DNA from: a virus
Length of the DNA: 42,172 nucleotides
Reading direction: 5' to 3' (one strand)
Virus record (IMG/VR): IMGVR_UViG_3300046010_004502
Location: 1 to 42,172 of that record
A program made the position numbers and the translations under genes. How positions within the stretch are numbered: the first letter of the stretch is position 1; each line of letters begins with the position of its first letter. The notes under the pieces were generated by a model. The model worked only from the letters and a program-made list of their open reading frames with translations, was not told the origin of the DNA and searched no databases. Positions 1-8,808 of the stretch are shown here, in pieces.

Positions 1-1
1 C

Positions 2-150
2 TCTGTTCCGGAACTCGCTGCGTCACTTGTCGCCGCAACGTCGTCCATGTCTGCGGAACTACGCAGCGGAACGGAACTCGCTGCGTCACTTGTCGCCGCA
101 ACGTCGTCCATGTCTGCGGAACTACGCAGCGGAACGGAACTCGCTGCGTC
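2..150 (+). repeat. 63-bp tandem repeat, left end (identical to 41983-42132)
   Basis: A leader beginning TCTGTTCCGGAACTCGCTG is followed by 63-bp units encoding 21 residues (TSSMSAELRSGTELAASLVAA). Bases 1-150 are identical to 41983-42132, after which the left copy reads TATCC and the right copy ACTTG because the right end carries another unit. This is an assembly overlap inside a tandem repeat, so the unit number is unresolved. Confidence 0.9.
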
Positions 151-331
151 TATCCTTGCGCTAACTTCATCGGTTGCCAGTTACGTGACACGCCGATCGG
201 GAATCTTTGTTTCCGCTAACATAGGTACATTGTCTACTATCTCAGTACACCTTCCCGGTCGTGAGTACGGCTCGCCAGTTACATCTGGCTCTGGTCGCAG
301 CGGCAACGGCGGAACGCCAACACCCTTCTAG
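2..331 (+). CDS. C-terminal part of repeat-rich fibre-like protein (continues from window end)
   Basis: This is the 3' part of the gene that starts at 41378 and runs off the right edge; the same reading frame re-enters here and ends with TAG at 329-331. The first residues belong to 21-residue units with core SAELRSGTELAASLV, one full unit and one that diverges after 150. The tail is Gly/Ser/Pro-rich and ends in TPTPF. If bases 1-150 are superimposed on 41983-42132, the joined gene is in frame and about 311 codons long. The Ala/Ser/Thr-rich repetitive composition and position after the tail genes suggest a virion fibre, spike or other surface protein. No catalytic motif is visible. Joining is inferred from sequence identity; function is a guess. 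Confidence 0.75.
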   Translation, partial: SVPELAASLVAATSSMSAELRSGTELAASLVAATSSMSAELRSGTELAASILALTSSVASYVTRRSGIFVSANIGTLSTISVHLPGREYGSPVTSGSGRSGNGGTPTPF

Positions 332-420
332 TGCTTCTACTTCTTTCGTCAGTATCGTCTGGGAACGGTGGCCGCAACGGACGTAGCGGATCGCCGACAC
401 CCGGAACTAAGAGGTAACGA

Positions 421-2655
421 ATGGCTCAGTCTTTCAGCGGTATCTACACCGGCAAAGGCGATGCAGCCTCTCGCCTTCAGCGCATGGTCGTTCAGGGCAA
501 GGAGGTCGCCAAGCAGGAGCGCACCCGCTGGCAGCAGAACCGCATGGTGTACCGAGGCGACCAATGGTTCAAGCCACGGCCCGGTGCCGGTTTCTCGTCA
601 GGTCGGCTCGAAATCCTTTCGGAGAGCGCCCGTGGCAGAAGGCGCGAAACGTTCAACCGCCTGCGCCAGATGACTGACGGACGTGTTTCGACGCTTACCG
701 CGCAGCGCCCACCGTACGAGGTAATCCCCAAGACACGTGACCAGCAGGTAATCGACGGAGCGCGTCAGGCGAAGAAGTTGATCGCCGCTAAGTGGGACGA
801 GTCGGGGTGGGCTGTTGACCGCACCCTCCGCGATCTTGTGCTTACCGGTGAGATAGACGGTATTTCGTTTCTCAACGTAACGTTCGATCCGAATTGCGGA
901 GAAGAAACCGTTATCTACATCGGTCAGGACGGCCAGCCGATCGCCAGCCGAGAGCAGTACGAGGCAGCAATCCAGCAGGACCCCGACGGCGGAACCCTCT
1001 GGCGACCGCAGCGGCTGAAGTTGGGCGAGGTTGTCTGGCGGGTCGTTCGTCCCGGCGCTGTTGCTGTCGATCCGACCGCGATTCATTGGAAGGACACGAA
1101 CTGGATTATCGAGTCTCGTGTCCTACCGAAGGCGAAGATCGAGTCAGATAACCGCGTAAAGATCGACGATCTTCTGAAGCAGGAAAAGACACGCAGCGGT
1201 AACCGCATGTCCAACCAAGACATGAACGTTGGTCCTGTAGTCGCAGAGGACGAGGGGCAACTCGCAGACAGGATCATCCCGGGGCGCGAGGAGTACATCG
1301 TTCACGAGATGTACATGAAGCCGGGGCCAGAGTGGCCGCAGGGCTGCCACGCCCGCTGGCTTGACCGCGCCCCCGGTCAGCCGCTTCTCGTCGAGCAGTA
1401 CAACGACTACGACCTACCGTACAAGCCGTTCAACCCGAAGCCGGACGGCGGCCACTACATGCGCTGCCGTGGGACCGTTGATGAACTGCGTCCGATCCAG
1501 CAGCGTTTCAACCGTATTCTTTCGCTCCTCTCGGAGTGGATGGAGAAGGTTGCACGCCCACCCGTACTCGTCCCCGTTGGTTCGCTCCGAGGGCAGGAGT
1601 TGTACAACGAGCGTGGGTATGCAGAGGTTCACCCGATTGGCGACCCGCACTTCCTGCCCACCCCGGGCGAACCGGTTGCGATCCTTACGCAGCATCTTCA
1701 ATGGTGCGTCCAGCAGATGGCTGAGATTGCTAATCAGAGTGACGCCCTCCGTGGCGTTCAGCCCGGTGGGGTTGAGAGCGCAGTAGGTATTCAGGCTCTT
1801 GCCCAGAACTCAGAAACGCAGTTGTCTGGTACCGCATCTCAGGTTGCGTCAACTATCGAGTGGGGGCTCTCGCGCTCACTCCGCCTCGTCCGTGATTACT
1901 ACTCGATCCCTCGCCTTGTCCAGACCTCAGGCGTAGATGACTCCGAGGAACTCACGGCTTTCGTCGGCCAGATGATTCGTGACGCAGAGGACGTACGCAT
2001 TACTGCGTCGATTCTCCCGCGCAACCGCGCCCTCCAGTTCCAGACGCTAATGCAGTTGGCGCCCCTAGTGGGCAACGACATTCGCCCTTATGTCGCGCGG
2101 TTCATCGAGGGTTCTTACGACGAGTTCATTTCGTCTGAGACTGCACAGCGTGACAAGCAGATGCGCGAGAACAAGGCTCTTGCCGCACTCGGCAAGTTGG
2201 ACGAGCGCGATCAGGTATGGATGGACTTCTCGCAGATTCAGGCTCAGTACACGGAGGCGGTGTCACTTGCAGTTTCTGACGGCGGCAACCCGATGGAATC
2301 TCTCGGTGCGGTTGGCATCAACCCTCCAACTGTTCTCGGGATGCTGCGCGACGCTGGCGTCAACATTCCGATGGTGGAGGACTACGACGACCACGCCTCA
2401 CACCTCAGGGCGCTCGATCTATGGCGACTGTCTGATGGATACGATGCGGTACACCCGCTTGTAAAGCAGGCAGCGCGTGAGCACGCAGCCGAGCACAAGA
2501 AGATGCTCGGTCAGCAACTCGTGTCAATGGGTGAGCAGACGCCACCCGACATGGCAAAGGGGCCATCAGCACCGGCTCCGAAGGGCCAGCCGTCACCTCC
2601 TAAGGAGCGTGCTGGCGGGCAGTCACAGGCTAATGCGATAACGGGGACGATGTGA
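421..2655 (+). CDS. Portal protein (P22/SU10-like short-tailed phage type)
   Basis: The 744-residue product has the length and layout of portal proteins of short-tailed phages: a basic N-terminus with RWQQNRMVYRGDQW, an early helix followed by RPPYEVIPKTRD, a VDPTAIHWKD segment in the wing/stem region and a long helical C-terminal half rich in Gln. The portal forms the dodecameric ring at one capsid vertex through which TerL pumps DNA and to which the adaptor attaches. The ATG follows AGAGGTAACG. It opens the head module and overlaps the next gene by 4 bases. The disordered C-terminus (about 705-744) is Pro/Gly/Gln-rich. Assignment rests on overall resemblance and on gene order before a scaffold-like and a coat gene. 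Confidence 0.85.
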   Translation: MAQSFSGIYTGKGDAASRLQRMVVQGKEVAKQERTRWQQNRMVYRGDQWFKPRPGAGFSSGRLEILSESARGRRRETFNRLRQMTDGRVSTLTAQRPPYEVIPKTRDQQVIDGARQAKKLIAAKWDESGWAVDRTLRDLVLTGEIDGISFLNVTFDPNCGEETVIYIGQDGQPIASREQYEAAIQQDPDGGTLWRPQRLKLGEVVWRVVRPGAVAVDPTAIHWKDTNWIIESRVLPKAKIESDNRVKIDDLLKQEKTRSGNRMSNQDMNVGPVVAEDEGQLADRIIPGREEYIVHEMYMKPGPEWPQGCHARWLDRAPGQPLLVEQYNDYDLPYKPFNPKPDGGHYMRCRGTVDELRPIQQRFNRILSLLSEWMEKVARPPVLVPVGSLRGQELYNERGYAEVHPIGDPHFLPTPGEPVAILTQHLQWCVQQMAEIANQSDALRGVQPGGVESAVGIQALAQNSETQLSGTASQVASTIEWGLSRSLRLVRDYYSIPRLVQTSGVDDSEELTAFVGQMIRDAEDVRITASILPRNRALQFQTLMQLAPLVGNDIRPYVARFIEGSYDEFISSETAQRDKQMRENKALAALGKLDERDQVWMDFSQIQAQYTEAVSLAVSDGGNPMESLGAVGINPPTVLGMLRDAGVNIPMVEDYDDHASHLRALDLWRLSDGYDAVHPLVKQAAREHAAEHKKMLGQQLVSMGEQTPPDMAKGPSAPAPKGQPSPPKERAGGQSQANAITGTM

Positions 2656-2912
2656 GTTCAGAGACTGACAGGGGCTTCGGCCCCGGATTTGAGAAGGACG
2701 TGGCCGCGATCCTTGCGACCGCTGACAGGGGGCTTCTTTACCCCCGCGAGGTTCGTGAAAACCTCGCACGTGCAGGCATGATTATCTATGATCACGTAGA
2801 CATGCCAAAGGTTGATCCCCCTGTCGTCGATGATGACGGTCCGGGTATCGACGAAATCCAACTGATCGGGCACGACGATCTGGCCGACGAGGAGGCCGAC
2901 AACGATGGCTGA
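2652..2912 (+). CDS. Small acidic protein between portal and scaffold
   Basis: An 86-residue acidic protein starting at GTG, whose first bases overlap the portal stop (GTGA), indicating translational coupling. It ends in an Asp/Glu-rich tail (DDLADEEADNDG) and overlaps the next start by 8 bases. No catalytic motif or membrane segment is visible. Position and acidity suggest a head-assembly accessory such as a scaffold partner, but I do not recognise the family. Confidence 0.65.
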   Translation: MSSETDRGFGPGFEKDVAAILATADRGLLYPREVRENLARAGMIIYDHVDMPKVDPPVVDDDGPGIDEIQLIGHDDLADEEADNDG

Positions 2913-3681
2913 CGAGAACGACGCACCGCAGGAGCAGCCGAATCCGTGGGAGCCGTGGCAGCAGGCTGGATTCGACCCGGCTGAGTACGACCCCGAGGAC
3001 GTAAGGAACGCTTACGAGGGGTGGAGTGCGCTAGGCGACCGTGACCAGCGCCCCTACCTCATCGAGCGTATGCTTCAGGGGAACGAGATTCCTGATGGCA
3101 TGAGCCTTGCCGAGGTGCAGGAGGCTGCAAACCTGTACTGGCAGGCCAAGAACGACCCGTTCGGTAACGAGGACCACATGTTCGCTGATGAGCAGCAGCA
3201 CTACTCAGAGCCGTATGGACCGGAGTATGGGGGGGAAGCGCCTGTCGGATACGACCCTTCGCCGGGGATTGACCCCAACTACCTTCGGTCTGTCTGGCAG
3301 CAGGATGTGGAGTCCATCGTAGAGCAGCGGCTGGCTGAGATGGAACAGCAGTATCAGGAGCGTGCCCAGTTCGATGAGTTTCGTACGGAGATGGACAGGC
3401 TCCGTTCCTCGAACAACCTCTCTGACTCCGACCTTCAGTTCATCGCTCCTCGCGCTGCTGAGTACATTCAGCCCGGTAGGCCGATCTCTGAGGCTGTCGG
3501 TCAGGCATGGAGCGACTTCGACGACTGGCGCCGTAGTTCGCTGGCTGCCTTCGCGCAGCAGCAGGGCCGCGCCCCCCAGACCTCTCCCCCGGGCGGGATG
3601 GCCGCTTCACCGGACCAGCCTCCGCGCAGTCTCGCAGAGGCTCGTGAGATGATGGAGCAGCGTTACAGCAACGGCTTCTAG
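2905..3681 (+). CDS. Putative scaffolding protein
   Basis: A 258-residue acidic, Gln/Glu-rich protein with low-complexity stretches (PWEPWQQAGFDPAEYDPED near residue 15), a predicted helical/coiled segment around 130-165 (VEQRLAEMEQQYQERAQFDEF) and a disordered Pro/Gln-rich C-terminal third. It lies directly between portal and coat genes, the usual place for a scaffolding protein, which directs procapsid assembly and leaves before DNA packaging. Scaffolds diverge quickly, so the call depends on position, size and composition rather than a recognised domain. Confidence 0.6.
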   Translation: MADENDAPQEQPNPWEPWQQAGFDPAEYDPEDVRNAYEGWSALGDRDQRPYLIERMLQGNEIPDGMSLAEVQEAANLYWQAKNDPFGNEDHMFADEQQHYSEPYGPEYGGEAPVGYDPSPGIDPNYLRSVWQQDVESIVEQRLAEMEQQYQERAQFDEFRTEMDRLRSSNNLSDSDLQFIAPRAAEYIQPGRPISEAVGQAWSDFDDWRRSSLAAFAQQQGRAPQTSPPGGMAASPDQPPRSLAEAREMMEQRYSNGF

Positions 3682-3685
3682 TCGG

Positions 3686-3716
3686 TTGACCGGCGCCGTT
3701 GCTTGTGTGGTAATGT
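3686..3716 (+). promoter_or_regulatory. Candidate promoter and stem-loop upstream of the coat gene
   Basis: TTGACC (3686-3691) is followed after 19 bases by TAATGT (3711-3716), which carries an extended TG one base upstream. The -10 sits in the loop of an imperfect hairpin, GCTTGTGTG / CACGCAAGC, spanning about 3701-3727. This 145-base gap is one of the few in the rightward block, and extra transcription of the abundant coat protein would make sense. The spacing is longer than ideal. Confidence 0.4.
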
Positions 3717-3826
3717 AACACGCAAGCACGGCGTCGGCTCCGGCGAGATGAGTCTCGGGAGGGCGGTGCGGACAGAGCGGATAACCCGTTCAACTGTTCG
3801 TTCCATTTTCCGTTAGGAGATTTCTC

Positions 3827-5131
3827 TTGTCCCTTTATTCCGCTTCCTCCGCTTTTGCGAAGGATGTCTGGCTTCCGGGGCTGAACTACGAACTTCTCAG
3901 CGAGCCGGGCACCCTGCTCGGCTGGCTCGGTTCGTACGCTGACAGCCGCGTGACCGTGGACATTGAGGGTCGCCGTTCGTACATCAAGATGCGTATCGGT
4001 GACTCCCTCGGTCAGGCCACTATCTCGCAGGGCGGCAACTACCCGAACCCGGGCGACCCGACCTACGACGAGGCTTCTCTGAACCTCGCCCACCTCGCGC
4101 ACGCTATCGACTTCACGATGGAGGAGATGGCGCTTCTGGAGTCCACCGAGGCCGCTGCGGTCCCGATCATGGCCGAGAAGATGAGCGCCGCTAAGGAGGC
4201 CATGTCCTCCGACATCGAGCGTCAGGCGTGGGGCGATGGTAGCGGCGTTCTTGCGAACGTCGCTTCGTCGTCGGGTTCGACGATCACCCTCGACGCCACG
4301 ACCTCATCGCAGGTGGATCGTGACCGTTACGTGTGGGTGGACGACGCAAACCGCGCACGCTACGACGTTGTGCACGGTACGACCGGTGCCCAGCAGGTGA
4401 CGGGCTTCACCGTGTCGGACATCAACGAGTCCACGAATGTTCTTACCTGCTCGGCTACGATGACCTCGGCCACCTCGGCTGGCGTTCTCGTCCGTAGCGG
4501 TACGTGGGCATCGGGTGGCGCGTACAACTCGCTGGAGTTCCCCGGCATCAAGGCTGCTGTTGACAACAACAACACCTACATGGGGATCGACCGCACCGCC
4601 TCCGGTAAGGGTTACTGGCAGGCCGTCGTGTCGGACAACAGCGGCACGCTCCGTCCCCTCACCGAGGAACTGATCCACGGCGTGATGAACAAGATCGCGC
4701 GGCGCGCTGGCCGTCAGCCCACGGGCGACTACGCTGGCTTCGCTTCGTTCGGTACGTATACCGCGTACCACCAGATCATCACCCCGGGCCTCCGTTACAC
4801 GCTGGAGTCCACGCCGGACATCGGCTTCGGTCGCCCGCTGGAGATGCTCGGCGTTCCTCTCTACCGTGGCGCTCGTTGCCCGAGGAACAGCATCTACCTC
4901 CTCAAGAAGGACACCCTGAAGTTCGTCCGTCCGAAGCACAACAAGCCGGGCGACCTTCTCAACTTCGTCAACCTCGGCGGCTCGGAGTTCTTCCTGAAGA
5001 ACGCTTCGAGCGGTCAGGGCCACAGCGCCGCTGTGGTGGCTTACCTTGACGGCTTCCTCGGCATGATGACCACCCGCCCGCGTGACCACGCGATTCTGGG
5101 TGACATCTCCGAGGTCGCAGGGGCCTACTAG
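3827..5131 (+). CDS. Major capsid protein (HK97-fold, P22-type)
   Basis: A 434-residue protein resembling coat proteins of P22-like and related short-tailed phages: an N-terminal arm, a conserved early segment (TVDIEGRRSYIKMRIGD), a long spine-helix region (TMEEMALLESTEAAAVP) with helical AEKMSAAKEAMSSDIE, a variable Ser/Thr-rich insertion around 145-230 that may be an I-domain-like loop, and a C-terminal P-domain-like part (FVNLGGSEFFLKNASSGQG). The start is TTG at 3827: AGGAGA lies 8 bases upstream, and no ATG or GTG in frame is better placed. It follows the scaffold gene and is preceded by a promoter-like stretch, as expected for the most abundant virion protein. Confidence 0.85.
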   Translation: MSLYSASSAFAKDVWLPGLNYELLSEPGTLLGWLGSYADSRVTVDIEGRRSYIKMRIGDSLGQATISQGGNYPNPGDPTYDEASLNLAHLAHAIDFTMEEMALLESTEAAAVPIMAEKMSAAKEAMSSDIERQAWGDGSGVLANVASSSGSTITLDATTSSQVDRDRYVWVDDANRARYDVVHGTTGAQQVTGFTVSDINESTNVLTCSATMTSATSAGVLVRSGTWASGGAYNSLEFPGIKAAVDNNNTYMGIDRTASGKGYWQAVVSDNSGTLRPLTEELIHGVMNKIARRAGRQPTGDYAGFASFGTYTAYHQIITPGLRYTLESTPDIGFGRPLEMLGVPLYRGARCPRNSIYLLKKDTLKFVRPKHNKPGDLLNFVNLGGSEFFLKNASSGQGHSAAVVAYLDGFLGMMTTRPRDHAILGDISEVAGAY

Positions 5132-5133
5132 TC

Positions 5134-5454
5134 ATGGCGGTTTCCGTCAGCACTACGCGCACCGATACCGTCGGTAGGTACACGAAGTACACGACGGGAA
5201 CCATCACCTTTGACTCGTCTTACCCGACCGGTGGGGAGGCTCTCCTCCCCACCGCAGTCGGTCTTTCGAGCAAGGTGGAGTTCATCTCGGTCAGCCCTGC
5301 AAGCGGTTACGTGTTCGAGTACGACTACGCGAACAACAAGGTCATGGCGTACTGGACTACCTCTGACGCCACGGCTCCGTGCCCGGGTGAGGAGGTCGCT
5401 AGCACGACCGACCTTTCCGCCGTTACCTGCCGCTACATCGCGTTCGGTAACTAA
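5134..5454 (+). CDS. Small virion-associated protein after coat gene
   Basis: A 106-residue beta-rich protein. The region VEFISVSPASGYVFEYDY followed by NNKVMAYW and a C-terminal TDLSAVTCRYIAFGN is a pattern seen in small structural proteins directly after coat genes in many tailed phages. Position, two bases after the coat stop, suggests a capsid decoration or auxiliary head protein. No enzyme motif is visible and the exact role is not known to me. Confidence 0.65.
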   Translation: MAVSVSTTRTDTVGRYTKYTTGTITFDSSYPTGGEALLPTAVGLSSKVEFISVSPASGYVFEYDYANNKVMAYWTTSDATAPCPGEEVASTTDLSAVTCRYIAFGN

Positions 5455-5934
5455 GTGAGACTCGGCGACCAGATCGGCTCCGTTCTCTACGAGGATTGGC
5501 GTTTCGTAGAGGAGGACATGCACAACATCAGCGGGCGTGTCACGGAGTACGACAGCGAGGCCAAGTTGGCTCGGCAGGAAGATACCGGCCATCTTGGCCT
5601 CGCTCGCCGAATCACGTCGCCCTTCGACGGTGGCGGCCACATCTGGGTTATCGCACGGAGGCTGCACGACGAAGATACTGGGGAGCCCCTCACGGGCGAG
5701 CCGGATGCCCGCGTCATTGACGAGCAGCGTCGTTCAGATGCGTTCCGCGTGGACAACCTTGATCGTTGGCGCAAGACGCAGGAGCGTATGTGGGTTCTCG
5801 ATCAGGAAATGCGTGCGGCGCAGGAGGTCGAGAAGAACATGGCGAACGCAGAGGAGTTCGTCTGGACGTTCCGACGCAAGGACTTGGGGCGTAAGGACAC
5901 GATCCTCGTGCCTGCCTCCGTGACCGATGGCTAG
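5455..5934 (+). CDS. Hypothetical head-module protein
   Basis: A 159-residue charged protein with a GTG start next to the preceding TAA. The C-terminal half (RWRKTQERMWVLDQEMRAAQ and onward) is predicted helical and rich in Arg, Glu and Gln. It overlaps the adaptor gene by 8 bases, so it is almost certainly co-expressed with the head-tail joining genes. I do not recognise the family; a head completion or connector accessory is possible from position only. Confidence 0.6.
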   Translation: MRLGDQIGSVLYEDWRFVEEDMHNISGRVTEYDSEAKLARQEDTGHLGLARRITSPFDGGGHIWVIARRLHDEDTGEPLTGEPDARVIDEQRRSDAFRVDNLDRWRKTQERMWVLDQEMRAAQEVEKNMANAEEFVWTFRRKDLGRKDTILVPASVTDG

Positions 5935-6631
5935 CGGGGACTTCCAAGACCTCTACCAAAAGGCGATCTACGGGTCGCGCCGCGATACGAGCGACTCATT
6001 CGATGTCGCCCGCGCGAAAGAGGCAATCAACGAGGCTTACCTGTACGTCGCGTCTACCGGTGACCCGTGGGACTGGCTTGAGAAGGAGGCCCAGTTCAAC
6101 GTTCAGTACGGTCAGGACGTATACACGTACGACGCTATCGGTTCGGCGCTCGCTACAAACATCGAGGAAATCCACACCCTGACGATGGACTCGGGCGACG
6201 GTGGCGGTTGGGTGCTTGATTCGATGTCGTGGCCCGCGCTTGAGCGAATCTCGTGGAGCACGCAGGACGACGAGCAGTTCGGCGAGCCCATCATGTATTC
6301 CAAGTGGGACCGGAGAATCCGAATCTTCCCACCGCCTGACGAGGCGTACACGCTCGGAATGTTCTACACGATTCAGGTTCAGGAGATGACGGCGGACAGC
6401 GACGTTCCTCTCCTACCGCTGGCGTGGCGCACGCGCCTCCTCGTCCCCTTCGCGTGCGCCCGCCTCCTTCGTCAGGAGGGGGGGACGGAAAGCGCGGGCG
6501 AGGCAGACCGCTACATGGCCGACTTCGAGCGTGCTTTCCGTGATGCGAGGAACGCTATGGCGACGGCCAAGATGCCGTCGTTCCGCCTCCAGTCTCCCGG
6601 CTGGAGCGATCAGTATTACTGGGAGCCGTAG
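5927..6631 (+). CDS. Head-tail adaptor (SU10/P22-type tail adaptor)
   Basis: The 234-residue product resembles phage adaptor proteins that dock beneath the portal (T7 gp11, P22 gp4 and SU10 adaptor families). N-terminal helix (DVARAKEAINEAYLYVAS), then an aromatic GDPWDWLEKE segment, a beta core with WDRRIRIFPPP, MFYTIQVQEM and LPLAWRTRLLVPFACARLL, and a C-terminal helical tail. This order, in which a short sheet is followed by proline-rich FPPP and a long helix, is characteristic. It overlaps the nozzle gene by one base, as is usual for adaptor-nozzle pairs. Confidence 0.75.
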   Translation: MASGDFQDLYQKAIYGSRRDTSDSFDVARAKEAINEAYLYVASTGDPWDWLEKEAQFNVQYGQDVYTYDAIGSALATNIEEIHTLTMDSGDGGGWVLDSMSWPALERISWSTQDDEQFGEPIMYSKWDRRIRIFPPPDEAYTLGMFYTIQVQEMTADSDVPLLPLAWRTRLLVPFACARLLRQEGGTESAGEADRYMADFERAFRDARNAMATAKMPSFRLQSPGWSDQYYWEP

Positions 6632-8808
6632 TGCGTCGGCTGTCAATCGCTCGTCCGTTCTCGCAGGGGTACAAGTCTGACTTCCCCGACTACGCGATTG
6701 CGTCAGGCGAGGCTTCGTTCGCTCAGGACATGATCGCTCCTCTCGGCAACGTGAGGCAGCGCAACGGATGGACGTACAGCGGTGGCTCTGTCGGGTCGTT
6801 CGACATCGGCGCCGTGGCTAAGACGAACTTCTCTCTCACGAGCAACGACGTAACCGTTGTGTCGCGCCTCTCCAACGGGAACATCCTGACGCAGGACAGC
6901 CCGAGCGGGGGAACGTCGATCTGGTCTAACCCGCGTTCCGCAAGCACGTACTGGATTCCTCGCTGCGTTTACAACGGCGATCTCATCTTCTGTGCTCAGG
7001 ACGGAGAAAGCCCTATCGTTCGTTACGCAGGAGCGACGAGCGCCAAGACGACGACGAGCGCAACTACTGCCGTGACGGTCAACTCAGGCGACATGACCTT
7101 CACCACCTCCGGTTCTTTCACGGCAACCGTCGGGTCGTTCCTCAACATCCGTCCCGCCACGTCTACTGGAAACTCCAAGCAGGCTTCGCTGTCATCTCGG
7201 ATTATCCAGACGAACGGATCGACTTCATTCACGAGCGAGTCGATTAGAAACGGAAGCGCCTCTAACGTTACCGGCGTCAACATGGCAGTCACGGTCGCCC
7301 CTGTCGGGTTCTCTTGGCCCGCAGTCGCAATCTCAGAGTCGGGGACGCTGTTTACCACAGGTGTCGCTGACCCAACGTTTACCGGTACAGACTTCACCAG
7401 TCTGAACATCAACACCACCGACCTCCAGAACGATGCTCTCCTCGTTGACGGGGTTAGCGGCGGGCCTTTCGAGATCGCCGACATCATCACCGTGAATAGC
7501 GCCGCGAAACTGACTCTCTCTGCGGCGGTTTCCAACGCTATTGGTACAAGGGTTCGTGTTCTCCGCCGCTGCCCGTTCAAGGATGCCACCGTCCATAAGG
7601 GCTCTCTGTACGGGACGGGCGTGAAGCAGTACCCGAACAGGGTCTACGTGTTCCCCGCGACGAAGGACATCGGGCTTCCGCCCGGTGCCCCCCTTCCGAA
7701 GGACATCCCCTACGACGCCATCTCGCGTGCCGGTTACGCAAGCACGACTGTTCCGGGGTACACCACCCTGAACGACCACGTTGCGTTTAGCGACGGTCTG
7801 GACATCCCGAGTCGTTACGACTCGACTCCTATCGTTGCACTCCTATCGACCAGCAACCAACTCCTCGTTCTCAAGCCTGACTCCGTGTACGGAATCTTGG
7901 GAACGTACGTCAGCCCAACGAACTCATCGCTTGAGGTCGCCAAGATTTCAGATGGCGCTGGCTGCATCGACCTTCGCTCTGCTGTCACGTACGAGTCAGT
8001 CCCGTATTGGGCTGGAGCGGAGGGCGTCTACACGTGGCGCGACGGGGCCATTGTTGACATGACTGCCGGGAAGATTCGTCAGGAGTGGCAGGCGCTTATG
8101 CGCGGCTACATGGCAGGTTCGTTCGTTACGACTGGCCTTGTTGCTGGTACGTACCTCGTCGTTTCCGCTGGCGGTCTTGACGACGCCAAGACTGGCGGGG
8201 CAAAGGTCGGACCCGACACGGTGAACCCCTCGAACAGGACGTTCATCTATGACCTTCGCAACAACGTATGGCTTGGCCGCGTCAGCAACTTCAACCCGAC
8301 CCACATGTGGACTACGACGATCGAGGACGGCGGCGAGGGGCTACTTGCCGTTGACGGAACTTCGTCTGGTTCAGCACATCAGGGGAGGATTCTCAACTTC
8401 TACCCAGCCGTGTCTGGTGGTTCGCCCGCTGACGCAGACTTGGTGTACCCGAGGTTCAAGGCATGGAGCAGCGCGGCACTCGCTCAGGCCGAGGGGGTCG
8501 AAGGGGAGACTCGGTTCTGTGACGTGATGATCCACGCGAATCTCACCGACGGGTCAACGCCTACGTCCCAGATCGACGTTGCGGTTGTCTCAGGTGGATC
8601 GCTATTTGAGTCGTCAAACCAGACCAAGAATCTTACGTCGATACCGGCAGACACGACGGACCGTGTTGATCGTTTCAAGCGTCAGGTCAACCGCGTCGGT
8701 CGTCTGCACCAGATTCGTCTGGACATGAGCGTTACGGATTCTTCTAATACGAACTCGGAGATTCCTGAGATCGTCATGTCATTCCGCGACAACAGGCGTG
8801 GAACATGA
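6631..8808 (+). CDS. Tail nozzle / tail tubular protein B-like
   Basis: A 725-residue, Ser/Thr/Gly-rich beta protein of the kind that forms the hexameric nozzle below the adaptor (P22 gp10, T7 gp12 family role). It begins RPFSQGYKSDFPDYAIASGEA, followed by MIAPLGNVRQRNGW, and in the middle has VYTWRDGAIVDMTAGKIRQEW, typical of nozzle propeller domains. The GTG start shares one base with the adaptor TAG. It couples by a 4-base ATGA overlap to the next tail gene. Assigned from length, composition, motifs and order. Confidence 0.75.
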   Translation: MRRLSIARPFSQGYKSDFPDYAIASGEASFAQDMIAPLGNVRQRNGWTYSGGSVGSFDIGAVAKTNFSLTSNDVTVVSRLSNGNILTQDSPSGGTSIWSNPRSASTYWIPRCVYNGDLIFCAQDGESPIVRYAGATSAKTTTSATTAVTVNSGDMTFTTSGSFTATVGSFLNIRPATSTGNSKQASLSSRIIQTNGSTSFTSESIRNGSASNVTGVNMAVTVAPVGFSWPAVAISESGTLFTTGVADPTFTGTDFTSLNINTTDLQNDALLVDGVSGGPFEIADIITVNSAAKLTLSAAVSNAIGTRVRVLRRCPFKDATVHKGSLYGTGVKQYPNRVYVFPATKDIGLPPGAPLPKDIPYDAISRAGYASTTVPGYTTLNDHVAFSDGLDIPSRYDSTPIVALLSTSNQLLVLKPDSVYGILGTYVSPTNSSLEVAKISDGAGCIDLRSAVTYESVPYWAGAEGVYTWRDGAIVDMTAGKIRQEWQALMRGYMAGSFVTTGLVAGTYLVVSAGGLDDAKTGGAKVGPDTVNPSNRTFIYDLRNNVWLGRVSNFNPTHMWTTTIEDGGEGLLAVDGTSSGSAHQGRILNFYPAVSGGSPADADLVYPRFKAWSSAALAQAEGVEGETRFCDVMIHANLTDGSTPTSQIDVAVVSGGSLFESSNQTKNLTSIPADTTDRVDRFKRQVNRVGRLHQIRLDMSVTDSSNTNSEIPEIVMSFRDNRRGT

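Noticed and set aside
1-150. Physical direct terminal repeat of the virion DNA
   Set aside because: The identity lies within a coding tandem repeat and the two ends differ in unit number, which points to assembly overlap rather than defined genome ends.
4304-5089. 261-codon minus-strand frame opposite the coat gene
   Set aside because: Antisense to a strongly supported coat gene, with no ribosome site and shadow-type composition.
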